From contig JAAENB010000038.1 in NCBI GenBank assembly GCA_024224995.1, positions 1-30,832 on the forward strand: a stretch of DNA of 30,832 nucleotides. The letters run 5' to 3'. The notes below the pieces were generated by a model. That model saw only the letters and a list, made by a program, of their open reading frames with translations, did not search any database and was not told the DNA's origin. A program made the position numbers and the translations under genes. Within the stretch, counting starts at the first letter, position 1. Each line of letters starts with the position of its first letter. This DNA is from a bacterium. Lineage in GTDB: Bacteria; Spirochaetota; UBA4802; UBA5550. This document shows positions 1-9,800 of this stretch, piece after piece.

Positions 1-972
1 AACACCGTCGGAGTTATGTTTAACGAGAAAGACATCTTTACTTCCCCCCAGGTCTCCTCTGGAAGAACCGGTAATATAATTATTGCCCAGACTGTCTATT
101 GACACGCTATAGGCTATTTCATCATTGCTTGTTCCTATTTGTGTAGACCAGACCAGTGTTACATTGGCATCATATTTGAGCAGAACAATATCACTGCCGC
201 CAATAAGACTATTGGCAAGTAATCCGCCTTCGGCATAACCGGTGATATAGACATTGCCCGCGCTGTCCGCGGCAATGCCCCAGCCCTGGTCATCGGAAGT
301 AGTTCCCGCCTGGGTAACCTTATTGCACCCGCCTAATGAATTATACTGAGCCAGAAATATATCATAACCCGTACCACCGGAATATGCAGTATCACTACCG
401 GGAAGAGTACTCGTTGTGCGGCCGGTTACATAAATATTATCGATACAGTCAACCGTCACAGCCAGGCCCTGGTCATTCCCCGCAGCTCCAAGATACTCGC
501 TCCACTCTCTGACTCCTGCCGGGGTAAACTTAACCAGGAATATGTCCCTGCTGCCATTGTTCGCGCTGACGTCAAGATCCAGGCTATCACCCGTACAGCC
601 GGTAACATAAATATTACCCTTACTGTCTGTGGCCACTCCAAAAGCCGTTTCATCGAGAGAAGCGCCAAACTGCCTGGACCACTCTTTTTCACCTGCCGCA
701 TTATATTTCACCAGGAAACAATCAAAACTTCCGCCATTCGTGTTTCCATCAAAATCCCCCTCCGTATTGCCGGTAACATAGATATTTCCCGAACTATCAG
801 CAGCGACGGCATATGCCCAGTCCCTTGCTGCGCTTCCCAGCTGTGCTGTCCCCTTCCAGGGTACAGTGGGATTTTGATCTCCCGAATCATCATCAAACCC
901 GGCTCCGCAGCCGGTAAAACCCATAATGGCAATTGCGATAATTACCTTGATTGTAACAATTGTTTTTTGCAT
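1..972 (-). CDS. SBBP-repeat beta-propeller lipoprotein, C-terminus beyond window
   Basis: The minus-strand frame starts at ATG 972-970 and stays open to base 1, so at least 324 residues are present and the C-terminus is missing. AAAGGA lies about 9 nt upstream of the ATG. Residues 1-20 form a signal peptide ending in a lipobox-like FTGCG, so this is probably an exported lipoprotein. The rest is a chain of roughly 55-residue repeats, each with a signature such as GNIYVTG, DNIYVTG, GNVYITG or GNNYITG followed by DxFLVKY/FLAQY. This is the SBBP (seven-bladed beta-propeller) repeat style; five copies are visible. Such proteins are thought to be surface or periplasmic binding or structural proteins; no enzyme motif is seen. 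It is followed at some distance by another minus-strand lipoprotein gene upstream, with a terminator between them, so the two are probably separate transcripts. Confidence 0.85.
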   Translation of the reverse strand, partial: MQKTIVTIKVIIAIAIMGFTGCGAGFDDDSGDQNPTVPWKGTAQLGSAARDWAYAVAADSSGNIYVTGNTEGDFDGNTNGGSFDCFLVKYNAAGEKEWSRQFGASLDETAFGVATDSKGNIYVTGCTGDSLDLDVSANNGSRDIFLVKFTPAGVREWSEYLGAAGNDQGLAVTVDCIDNIYVTGRTTSTLPGSDTAYSGGTGYDIFLAQYNSLGGCNKVTQAGTTSDDQGWGIAADSAGNVYITGYAEGGLLANSLIGGSDIVLLKYDANVTLVWSTQIGTSNDEIAYSVSIDSLGNNYITGSSRGDLGGSKDVFLVKHNSDGV

Positions 973-1079
973 AATGTATCCTTTTATTAATTTATTATTT
1001 TATTCCGATATAAGGGGGCAAAGCTGGGCGTATAATTATCAATATAATAATTATTCTCACGAACGTCAATCTCGGGACA

Positions 1080-1116
1080 AAAAAAAGGGTATTCCCCACG
1101 GAAATACCCTTTTTTA
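1080..1116 (-). terminator. Rho-independent terminator for the small lipoprotein gene
   Basis: GGGTATT (1087-1093) pairs with AATACCC (1103-1109) across a 9-nt loop. The stem is extended by an A-run on the left and a T-run on the right. Read on the minus strand, the stem ends in a run of eight T residues, about 30 nt after the stop codon of the gene at 1146-1544. The element is symmetric enough to work on both strands. Confidence 0.8.
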
Positions 1117-1145
1117 TTAAATTTATGAAATTACGCGGTTTTAAA

Positions 1146-1544
1146 TTATTCCATCCCCGTATTAACCTCATAATAACTGCACCGGCAGGAATAGTCCGGC
1201 ATGGTCATGCAATATTCGCCACTGGAATCGGTTTCCGAATTCGCGATCTTTCTACCATCATGATAAAATGTTATTACTGCCGTATCTTCATTCTCCGGAG
1301 TACAAGCCCGTACACGATAAAAAACAACATCTTCCCAATCATATTCAACTGTTCCCTCATATTCCCAGGGAAGAGACGTAAAAAGTTTTTCATTTACTAC
1401 GTCAATGCCGGTTTCGCCATATAACTCAACTCTTGCGTTATCGGCGTTGCCGGTAACCGTAACTTTAATTGTTTCCGTTTTTGTTCTGCAGGAAATTGCT
1501 AAAATCGCAGCAACAAAGACTAAAATTATTGATAGTTTTTTCAC
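1146..1544 (-). CDS. Small lipoprotein with MmpS/Ig-like fold
   Basis: A 132-residue protein starts with GTG at 1544-1542, supported by GGAGG about 8 nt upstream. The signal peptide ends in LAISC, so Cys19 is the likely lipidated residue. The mature part begins with a beta-rich stretch (KVTVTGNADNARVELYG, then SLPWEYEG) that resembles the small beta-sandwich of MmpS-type accessory proteins, where a 'V.VTG.A..A.I.Y...LPW' pattern is common. The resemblance is from reading, not from an alignment. Four Cys in the C-terminal part (ACTPE, EYCMT, SCRCS) could form disulfides. Its own terminator follows at 1080-1116. Function is unknown; a periplasmic or surface accessory role is only an inference. 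Confidence 0.75.
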   Translation of the reverse strand: MKKLSIILVFVAAILAISCRTKTETIKVTVTGNADNARVELYGETGIDVVNEKLFTSLPWEYEGTVEYDWEDVVFYRVRACTPENEDTAVITFYHDGRKIANSETDSSGEYCMTMPDYSCRCSYYEVNTGME

Positions 1545-1682
1545 TGTATTACCCTCCAGTAATATTTTATGAATTTTAAAGAAATTTTAAAGGGAACAAT
1601 TGAAGCCGGGCCTCTTTTCGTCAAGAGTATAATAAAATAAAGTGCGGGCAGGACAGACGGTTTTAATTCACGGGTAAAAAGA

Positions 1683-1710
1683 TTGACAGGGATACAAAAC
1701 AACGTATACT
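1683..1710 (+). promoter_or_regulatory. Consensus sigma70-type promoter of the phosphatase gene
   Basis: TTGACA (1683-1688), a 16-nt spacer, then TATACT (1705-1710). The predicted transcription start near 1717 lies only a few bases before the ATG at 1721, so the mRNA would be leaderless or nearly so. No Shine-Dalgarno sequence fits before that ATG. Confidence 0.7.
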
Positions 1711-1720
1711 ACTTAACAGG

Positions 1721-3724
1721 ATGTGGATACTTATTAGACATATAAAAAAAAACGTCACCCTGCGCCGTGTATGGATCATCCTGTTTCTCTGCTGCATTAT
1801 TCCGGCCGCATGCGGCAACAAACCGGAAAAAGTACCTCCTCGCGCGCTCCACGGAATTCTCGATCTGCGCGGCTGGGACTTTGAACAGGATGGGCCTCTC
1901 CGGCTCTCGGGAAAATGGGAGTTTTATTGGCAGCGGTTCCTCGCGCCCCACGGCTCATCACCCCTGCCGGAAAAAAGCGAGTATATTCTTGTTCCCGGCA
2001 TCTGGAACGGCTCCGGCACGGACCTTCCCGGCACGGGATACGCTACCTACCGGCTAACCATTCACCTCAGGGATTACGCCATCCCCCTTGCGTTCAAGTT
2101 TTTAAGGATCTATACGGCCGGAACGCTCTACGTCAACGGAAAAAAAATTACCGCCATCGGCACTGTGGGGAAAAACCCGCAAGAAGCCCGTCCGCAGTAT
2201 CGTCCCCATGTGATACCATATACCCCGCAGGAAAAGACCCTGGAGGTACTTATCCATGTATCAAACTTTCATCACCGGAAAGGGGGCATACGGGATTTCA
2301 TCTACCTGGGAACGGCAGCACAGATTACTACCATCAGGGAACGCAATCTCGGCATTGATATTTTCCTCTTCGGCAGTATCATAATTTTCGGGTTCTACCA
2401 CCTGCTGCTCCTGCTGCTTCTGCCGAAAAAACGGACCATTCTCTTTTTTGGCCTAACCTGTGTTATCTTTGCCCTCTTCTCTCTCACCAGGGGTGAAATA
2501 TACATCAACACGCTCATTGGTCCGGACTGGCAAGCCATGATGCAGCTGAAGTACTGTTCCACATACCTGGCTCTCACCTTTTTCTCCATGTTTGTTCATT
2601 CTCTTTTTCCCGAAGAATACTCACGGCTCTTTCTGAGATTTATACAGACCGCGTGCCTTTCCCTTACCGCCATTACTCTTGCCACCAGTGTCAAATTGTA
2701 TTCGCACCTGCTGCCGGTATTCGAAGGAATAGGGGTCATGAGCTTTATTTACATACTCTTTGTTTGCGGATGGGCGCTCTACAGAAAACGTGAGGGAGCA
2801 TCTATCATGCTGAGCGGTTTCATCATTATGTTCCTCGTTTTAATAAACGACATACTATACGACAACCAGGTCATTCAGACCGGCTTCCTTACCCCGTTCG
2901 GAGTTATCAGCATTACGCTTTTTCAGGCCATTCTTCTCTCATCAAGCCTCAAACGAGCCTTTATTACGCGCAATGAACTCATTGCCCTGGAAAAGGAAAT
3001 GGATTTCGCGGAGATGGTACAGAAACGGATATTAACCCCTTCAAAGCACAACTATGAACATGGGGGCCTTGAGATTGCTATTCGGTATATGCCCATGAAT
3101 AAAAAAGTCGGGGGTGACTATTACAATATCAGCTCTCTCCCGGGCGGCAGGGTTTCTATTATGATTGCCGATGCCTTTGGACACGGGATGCAGGCTGCCC
3201 TGTCGACCATGCAGATTGATGTGCTGAACCGGCAGATCCTTTTCCAGCCCGATCCGGCCGAACGGCTCAAAAGTGTCAACTCCCTGTTTGTTAAGGATAT
3301 CGACAGCCGCAACTTATTCACGGCCTTTTACCTGGACATCAACGAAGGTGAAATAACTTTTGCCTCTGCGGGCCACCCCGCCCAGTATCTTCTGAAAGAA
3401 AAAACCGGTGAGCTGCTCCCTCTTCAGAGCAAGGGCCGTATAATGGGTTTTTCGGAAGAATCTCAGTTCCGGTCGAAACGCATGACTGTTGAAACGGGTG
3501 ACCGCGTCTTCCTTTTCACGGACGGCATCTTCGAAGAATTTAATAACAACAAGGAAGAGTTCGGAGAAGAACGCCTGCGGCAATTATTGCGGGATGAGTC
3601 ATTCCGGAACGGGGAGCGTTCCATGGAGGATATAGTTAGCGCGATTATTCAGCACGTCGAGAAGTTCCTCAACGGCGCCGGCTTTACCGATGATATTACC
3701 CTGGTGGGGATCCGGCTGCCCTGA
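1721..3724 (+). CDS. 7TM-sensor SpoIIE/RsbU-type PP2C serine phosphatase
   Basis: 667 residues. An N-terminal hydrophobic segment ends in a Cys (PAACGNK), so it is a signal anchor or relaxed lipoprotein signal. Residues about 45-205 form an extracytoplasmic jelly-roll module that includes LDLRGWD and SGKWEFYW; seven hydrophobic helices follow (about 210-410), then a short coiled linker. The C-terminal PP2C domain has GGDYY (D466), DAFGHG (D484), AGHPAQYL, FLFTDGIFEEF and FTDDITLV (D657/D658), so all metal-binding acids appear present. Such enzymes dephosphorylate anti-sigma-factor antagonists in partner-switching pathways; no anti-sigma or STAS gene is in the window, so the substrate is unknown. 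The sensor is clearly paralogous to that of the hybrid kinase at 12695. It is transcribed from its own promoter and precedes the PKS gene in the same direction. ATG 1721 is the only start that keeps the hydrophobic N-terminus, although no ribosome site precedes it. Confidence 0.9.
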   Translation: MWILIRHIKKNVTLRRVWIILFLCCIIPAACGNKPEKVPPRALHGILDLRGWDFEQDGPLRLSGKWEFYWQRFLAPHGSSPLPEKSEYILVPGIWNGSGTDLPGTGYATYRLTIHLRDYAIPLAFKFLRIYTAGTLYVNGKKITAIGTVGKNPQEARPQYRPHVIPYTPQEKTLEVLIHVSNFHHRKGGIRDFIYLGTAAQITTIRERNLGIDIFLFGSIIIFGFYHLLLLLLLPKKRTILFFGLTCVIFALFSLTRGEIYINTLIGPDWQAMMQLKYCSTYLALTFFSMFVHSLFPEEYSRLFLRFIQTACLSLTAITLATSVKLYSHLLPVFEGIGVMSFIYILFVCGWALYRKREGASIMLSGFIIMFLVLINDILYDNQVIQTGFLTPFGVISITLFQAILLSSSLKRAFITRNELIALEKEMDFAEMVQKRILTPSKHNYEHGGLEIAIRYMPMNKKVGGDYYNISSLPGGRVSIMIADAFGHGMQAALSTMQIDVLNRQILFQPDPAERLKSVNSLFVKDIDSRNLFTAFYLDINEGEITFASAGHPAQYLLKEKTGELLPLQSKGRIMGFSEESQFRSKRMTVETGDRVFLFTDGIFEEFNNNKEEFGEERLRQLLRDESFRNGERSMEDIVSAIIQHVEKFLNGAGFTDDITLVGIRLP

Positions 3725-3752
3725 TACGGAAATACAGGCCTCCTTCTTTTTC

Positions 3753-3780
3753 TTGACAATACACTTTTATGCAGTATGAT
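3753..3780 (+). promoter_or_regulatory. Consensus promoter of the PKS-PhzF-kinase operon
   Basis: TTGACA (3753-3758), a 16-nt spacer, then TATGAT (3775-3780). The predicted start near 3787 gives a leader of about 30 nt before ATG 3817. The spacer length and -35 box are the same as in the promoter at 1683, suggesting the same sigma factor. No terminator is visible between the phosphatase stop at 3724 and this promoter. Confidence 0.65.
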
Positions 3781-3816
3781 TACTGATAAGAATAATATGT
3801 TTCTTATATTTATATA

Positions 3817-6800
3817 ATGTGGGTCTATACAATGAAAGATGACATAAAAACAAAACACTCTCCTATCGCAGTAATCGGTCTTGGATGCCGTTATCCCGGA
3901 TCAAGAAATCCAACGGAATTATGGGAAAATATTTTAACAACACGGCAGCAATTTCGAGAAATGCCCAATTGCCGCTTACCGCTTTCCGAGTATTACAATC
4001 CCGATCTTAATTTTCCGGATACGACATATGGAAAACGGGCCGCCCTGATCGATGGGTATAGCTTTGATTGGGGAAAAAAAAGAATTCCCCGGTTAACCTA
4101 TGAGAGCACGGATATTGCGCATTGGCTGGCCCTGGATGTGGCGGAATATGCCATACATGACGCGGGATATGATCGCGAAACCATTCCCAAAAAAAACACC
4201 GGTGTTATTGTTGGGAATACTCTAACGGGAGAATTTACCCGTTCTCAAGGAATGCGCTTACGATGGCCTTTTGTACGAAAAGTATTCAGGTCTGTTGCCA
4301 GGGAAAAAGGATTGAGCGAGAAGAATATAAAAGAATTTGAACATGACTTTGAAGAGTCATATAAATCGGTATTTACTCCCATTACGGAAGATTTTTTAGC
4401 GGGAGGACTTTCGAATACAATCGCCGGCAGGGTATGTAACTTTTTCGATTTAAGCGGAGGCGGGTACACGGTAGATGGAGCATGTTCTTCGTCTCTCATC
4501 GCGGTTATTACAGCAGCCAGGGCTCTTGCGGAGAATGAAATGGATATTGCCCTGGCAGGAGGCGTTGATATCAGCCTGGATACCTTTGAACTGATTGGTT
4601 TTGCTAAAACAAAAGCCCTCACTACGGGAAATATGACGGTTTATGATAAAAAAGGGAGCGGCTTTATCCCGGGAGAGGGGTGTGCTTTTATTGTTTTAAA
4701 ACGGCTGGAAGACGCGATAAGCAGCAATGATAAAATTTATGCCGTGATTAATGGCTGGGGAATATCATCTGACGGAAAAGGAGGGATCACCGCGCCCACA
4801 GCAAAAGGTCAGAGTCTCGCCTTGAAAAGAGCGTATACCAGGGCCGGTTATCACCCTTCAACTCTTCATTTCATTGAAGGACACGGCACCGGCACCAGGG
4901 TTGGAGATGCGGTTGAACTCTCCGGGGTTGCTATGACATTGCAGGAACAAGGAGATCCGGGTAAGCGTTTCTGTGGAATGACTTCTTTAAAATCGATTCT
5001 CGGACATACAAAAGCCGCAGCAGGAATCGGAGCTTTTGTAAAAGCAGTTATGGCAGTAAACCGAAGAATTATACCACCCACAGCAGGCTGCGAAGATCCT
5101 CACCAGTTTTTTTATGAAGAAGGAAAATCTCTCTACCCCGTGATGCAGGGAGAGATGCTGAATCCGGGCCAGGAGATGCGAGCCGGAGTTTCGGCCATGG
5201 GATTTGGCGGAATAAACAGCCATGTGACGCTTAGTTCGGGAAAAACTCCATACGATCATCTCTGTCCTGATATAGGAGAACGCGCTCTCCTGGTTTCCAG
5301 GCAAAAAACAGAAATTTACGTGTTAAGTTCCGATTCATTCGATCAACTCATTGAAGAGGCTGGAAATCTTACGGAGATGATTAAAGGAATAAGCATATCG
5401 GAGCTTACGGACCTGGCCGTGGAACTGTGGAAAAACGCCGACAATGATAAAAAACTTTTCAGAGCCGGAATTATTGCTTCAAGCCTGAAAGATCTGGAGA
5501 AAGACCTTGAACTCCTTGAGGATATGATCTCTTCGAATCCTCCTTCAAAAGGGCAATACATAAAGAATAGAGAAAATACAATCTGGATTGGGAACCAGGT
5601 TAAAAACGCGAAAGTTGGATTTTTGTTTCCCGGACAGGGATCTCAAAAATTGAATATGACACGATGTCTTATAGAACGTTTTCACTGGGCTCAGAGTATC
5701 GCGGAAAAAGTCTCTCTTGCGTTTGAAAAAAACGGCATTGAAAATCTTCTGGAAAAAATATACAGGCCTGTTGATAAATTAATTGACAAACAAACAACCG
5801 ATACATGGTTTAAAGAATTATCCACGGTTGATACAGCTCAAGCCTCTGTTTTACTCTCATCACTTATCTGGTTTGAGTATTTAAAAAGGCTTAAAATAAA
5901 ACCGTCTGCCGTTGGGGGGCATAGCCAGGGAGAACTTATGGCCTTTTATTCGGCAGGCGCTTTTACCAGGGAAGAGTTAATTGATTTCTCGGCCATACGC
6001 GGAAAATCAATGGCTTCAGTTAGCGTTCACGGCAGCATGGTCAGTTTAAAATGCTCATTGCAGGCGGTTGAAGAACTTCTCCAGGATATAAAAAGTTACG
6101 CAACAATTGCAAATATTAATAAACCGGACCAGGTAATTGTATCGGGAACGATTGAAGGGGTAAACGAGGTAATAGAATCAGCAAAGAAAAAACAGATCAC
6201 CACGTTCCTTCTCCCTGTTTCAGGAGCCTTCCATTCAAAATTAATGGAAGAGGTATCCGGCATAATATTAGAAAAAGCCACTATCCCTAAAACACTAAAA
6301 AAATTAAAATATCCTCTTTTTTCTTCAATGACAGGCAATACGATTGACGAAGGAACAGATCTTCATCGTCATTTTGCGGATCAGGTAGCATCCAGGGTAG
6401 AGTTTGTCTCTATGGCAAATTCCATGCTGCAAGAATGCGATATCCTGCTGGAGGTAGGTATTGGCGAGGTTTTATCCCACCTTACGTCTTCTTTTTTGCC
6501 GGGAAAACCATGTTTCCCGGTGGAGAATACAGTTAATAATGACGGGGCTTTTAACCGGGTACTCGCAGTACTCTTTGTTAACGGGATCTCTTTTAACTGG
6601 CAAGAAATATATAAGAACCGTCTTGTAAGACCCTTCAGTCCGGCATCGGAAAAAGAATTCATCACGAATCCTGTTGAACGGCCTCTTTTCGTAAAAAAAG
6701 GCGCCGCAATTTTTTCTCAGGGGAATAATGATCTTGTTGATGATGTTGCCTCCTCATTAGATTTACCGGGTAACGCATTGTCTGAATATCTTTCCAGGCG

Positions 6801-9800
6801 CAGAGGCTTTATATCCAGAGTTATGTCGGATATTATTAAAGCGGATATGGATACGGTCTCCGGCGATTATGAAATAGAAGACAGAGATATAGTAATCTCT
6901 AACCATGAAAAACAACATGAGAACGAGAATAGTATTGAAGCGATACTACAGGAATTAGCAGCCGGTCTCACTGGTTTTGAAAAAGAAAATTTAACAAGCG
7001 ATCTTCGTCTCCTGGATGACTTAAACCTTGATTCGATCAAAGCGGGAGAATTGGTTGCGCAGACGGCAAAAGCGCTGAATATATCTGAAGAGATAGACAT
7101 GGCCAGGTTTTCCAATTCATCATTCAGGGAAATCGCGAAAGCATTTCAAGAATACGCGGGGGCGGCACCAAAAGATCCCGGCAATATTAAAGAGGTACTT
7201 TTTGATATTGTCAGCAGGTTAACGGGTTTTGAAAAAGAAAATTTAACAAGTGATCTGCGTCTCCTGGATGACTTAAACCTTGATTCGATCAAAGCGGGAG
7301 AATTGGTTGCGCAGTCGGCAAAAGCGCTGAATATACCTGAAGAGATAGACATGGCCAGGTTTTCCAATTCATCGCTCAGGGAAATCGCGAAAGCATTTCA
7401 AGAATACGCGGGGCCGGGTCCAAAAGTTTCCGGCAATATAAATGAGCTGCTCTTTGATACGGTGACCAGGCTCACCGGTTTTGATAAAGAAAATTTAACA
7501 AGCGATCTTCGCCTTCTGGATGATTTAAACCTTGATTCGATTAAAACCGGAGAGCTCATAAACGGTCTGGCAAAAACGCTGAATATTAATAAAGAAATAG
7601 ATACTTCACAATTTGTAAATTCGAGTTTACATGAAATTATGAAAATTTTGGAGAGTTATACCAATGGAAAAAATATAAAAGCTCCCTCCTCTGCAATAAA
7701 AATTGACGCAAAAAGCGGTGAATCCTGGGTTCGAAATTTCGTAATGAAATACATTGAAAAAAATAGAACGTCTTTCGAAAATAAGGATGATAGTGCGGCA
7801 TGGAGTGAAGAAAAAGTTGTAATTGTTTCCGAAAAAGAATCGGGAAGTCTGAACAAGGGATTCAGCCGGTATGGAGCGGCAGTAGAATTTGCTCTTTTTA
7901 ACGCCTTAGATCCTGAAAATATACATTCGAAGAATTATTCGGAAAAACATATTGTCGCAATAGTACCCGAATTTTTAAATCACGGTTCACCGTGGGAGGC
8001 GGCGTTAAAGGATCATATTCATATTCTGTATAAGCTGGTACGGTTTGTGAAGAGCGGTATAAAATCTCTTACCGTTGTCCAATTAAATAACAGGCTGCCG
8101 GAAGAGGAAAACGCTGCCCATGGAACAGGAACCGCAAGCGTTTCTTCATTCGCGGCCAGCCTCCATCATGAAAATCCGGGCTTAAAAATACGAATTATAA
8201 ATTTTTCTCCGATGTTACGGAATACCATACTGGCCGAAGCGGTGATTAATGAATTAACCCTTCTCGATACTTTTGTATCTGTCGCTTATAATAAAGATAG
8301 TAAAAGATATACCAGTGTTCCTATTCTACAGGGACAGACTGGTTACAAAAAACGCCAAAAATCATTTGACCCCGGTGACCTGCTGCTGGTTACCGGCGGC
8401 GCGAAAGGGATAACTGCGGAATGTGCCCTGGCTCTTGCGAAAAAAACAGGTGTCGCAATGGCGCTTCTTGGCAGTTCTCCGCACCCGGGCGATGCTGATC
8501 CGGAAGAAAATGAAATAGCTGCCACATTAAAACGGTTCCATTCCAATAGCCTGGAATGCCGGTATTACCAATGTAATATAACGGATCCGGAAATGTTAGA
8601 AGAAGTAAGCGCCACGATACGGAAAGAAATGGGAATAGTATCGGGGATTATACATGGAGCAGGGATAAACAAACCACGCCTGGCAGGCCAGGCCTCTCTT
8701 GAAGATGCGCTGCAGGAGGTTTCCCCCAAACTGCAAGGAGCATTGAACCTGTGCAAAATCTATTCACGCAGTGATTTAAAATTATTCGCGGCATTCTCTT
8801 CGATTATTGGGGTTACCGGCATGCCCGGAAACGCGTGGTACGCTTTTTCAAATGAAGCGCTTAATACTGTTTTAAAAGAATTTAAAGATAAAAACGCTGG
8901 CACCGATATCATTGCCCTGGCCTACGCGGTCTGGGGTGAAGTTGGAATGGGCCATAAGATGGGCAGTACCCATAGTCTCGCGAGGATGGGAATTGGATCA
9001 ATTCCAACGGAAGAAGGGGTTAACCGGTTTCTTCGTTTAATAGAAAATGATCCCGGGGCTCATGAGGTTATTGTTACCGCCCGGTTGGGAGGATTAGACA
9101 CATGGCAGCCCGTGCTTCCGGCTAAGCCGAAAGCATCCAGGTTTCTTGAAAAAATTGTATATTTTGAGCCCGGGGTAGAAGTAATAGCGCGAGCGGTGTT
9201 AAACCCGGAATATGATCTTTATTTGAATGATCATAATTTTAATGGTTCACTTCTTTTGCCCACGGTGTTGGGGCTTGAAGCAATGGCTCAGGCTGTTGCC
9301 TATGTTTCCGGGAGAAAAGGATTTAACGCCCTTCAATTGGAGGATGTTAGTTTGGAACGTCCTATTGTTGTTAGCCCTGACAACGGTATCGAGATTCAGA
9401 TTAAAGCGGTGTTCATTGAACCGGAAAAAAAAGACGGGGAAATCCGGGTTAAGGCGGGAATAGCCACTGAATTATCAAATTTTAATACCGATCATTTCTC
9501 AGCAGTTTTTGTTCTTGATGAAGAGGAAAATAATCCCGGTGTTGATATTTCCTTACCCGAACCGCTTGAGATCATGCCTGTTGTTGACCTGTATGGATGG
9601 CTGCTTTTCCAGGGGCCCCTGTTCCGGAGAATCAAATCAATTTATAAAATGACCGATACCGAAGCTCTATTTTCCTCAATTCGAAAAGCGGGATTTGACG
9701 CGGGTAATGGTTGTTTTCGAGGCGAAGAAGAGACCGATTTTATTTTAGGCGATCCTTTTTTCAGGGACACTCTTCTGCAATCGATACAGTTGTCGGTAAC

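Noticed and set aside
456..932. Minus-strand frames of 81 and 74 codons within the first kilobase
   Set aside because: They are out of frame with the SBBP-repeat protein, whose reading frame is open from 972 to the window edge and shows regular repeats.
6867..7367. Two nearly identical minus-strand open frames
   Set aside because: They are antisense shadows of the duplicated ACP repeats.
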